The notes under the pieces were generated by a model, which was not told the DNA's origin, made no database searches, and saw only the letters and a list, made by a program, of their open reading frames with translations. Below, piece by piece: positions 5,553 to 5,657 of a DNA stretch of 5,657 nt. The stretch comes from Hymenobacter sp. (lineage in GTDB: Bacteria > Bacteroidota > Bacteroidia > Cytophagales > Hymenobacteraceae). Both the position numbers and the translations under genes were made by a program. The stretch is taken from contig JANYFQ010000696.1 in assembly GCA_025362615.1 (NCBI GenBank), forward strand, positions 1 to 5,657, in the 5' to 3' direction. Every line of letters starts with the position of its first letter. Position 1 is the first letter of the stretch.

Positions 5553-5657
5553 CACTGATTTTAAGGCTAATTTTTGATGATTGCACTGAAAATGGTGCAG
5601 CACATAGGTAACGCGAATCGGGGCCGTGCGGTTCGCGGGCAGTAGGGCAGTGGTCGG

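Noticed and set aside
5553..5657. Partial gene or MsrA extension at the right edge
   Set aside because: The frame is open to the edge but shows no family signal. A stretch of about 100 bases is too short to judge.

Overview
The window looks like chromosomal DNA from a GC-rich member of the Bacteroidota, most likely Cytophagales and close to Hymenobacter. This is inferred from the protein types (a stand-alone KAS III, a DtxR repressor whose N-terminus reads EENYLKAIY, a DapD of the GSRSILVEG type), the high GC content, and a perfect Bacteroidota-type -7 promoter element (TAnnTTTG) before dapD. It was not tested by any search.

Layout, left to right. A 3'-truncated, exported FG-GAP/VCBS repeat protein runs off the left edge on the minus strand (1-637). 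Next on the same strand are a DtxR/MntR-family metal-dependent repressor (707-1363, GTG start), a beta-ketoacyl-ACP synthase III (1528-2538) and a GT-B glycosyltransferase (2638 to about 3819, probably a non-ATG start). A GC-rich gap of about 100 bp separates the glycosyltransferase from divergently transcribed dapD (3919-4770, plus strand). Directly after dapD lies an AT-rich stretch holding a two-helix small membrane protein broken by one in-frame TAA (4770-4961). A bidirectional intrinsic terminator (4964-4997) follows, and then msrA converges on it from the minus strand (5016-5552). The last 105 bases (5553-5657) hold no gene I can support.

The intact genes are mostly housekeeping: fatty-acid initiation, lysine/peptidoglycan precursor synthesis, methionine sulfoxide repair and metal homeostasis. 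They do not form one obvious pathway. I see no defence, mobile or secretion system.

The least ordinary signals are non-coding or degenerate. Two 32-bp arrays of an 8-bp CAATTCA-like unit face each other in inverted orientation between fabH and dtxR. A related 8/16-bp periodic sequence is built into the first codons of dapD. The third is the interrupted small membrane-protein gene. None of these is strong enough to be called a new system.
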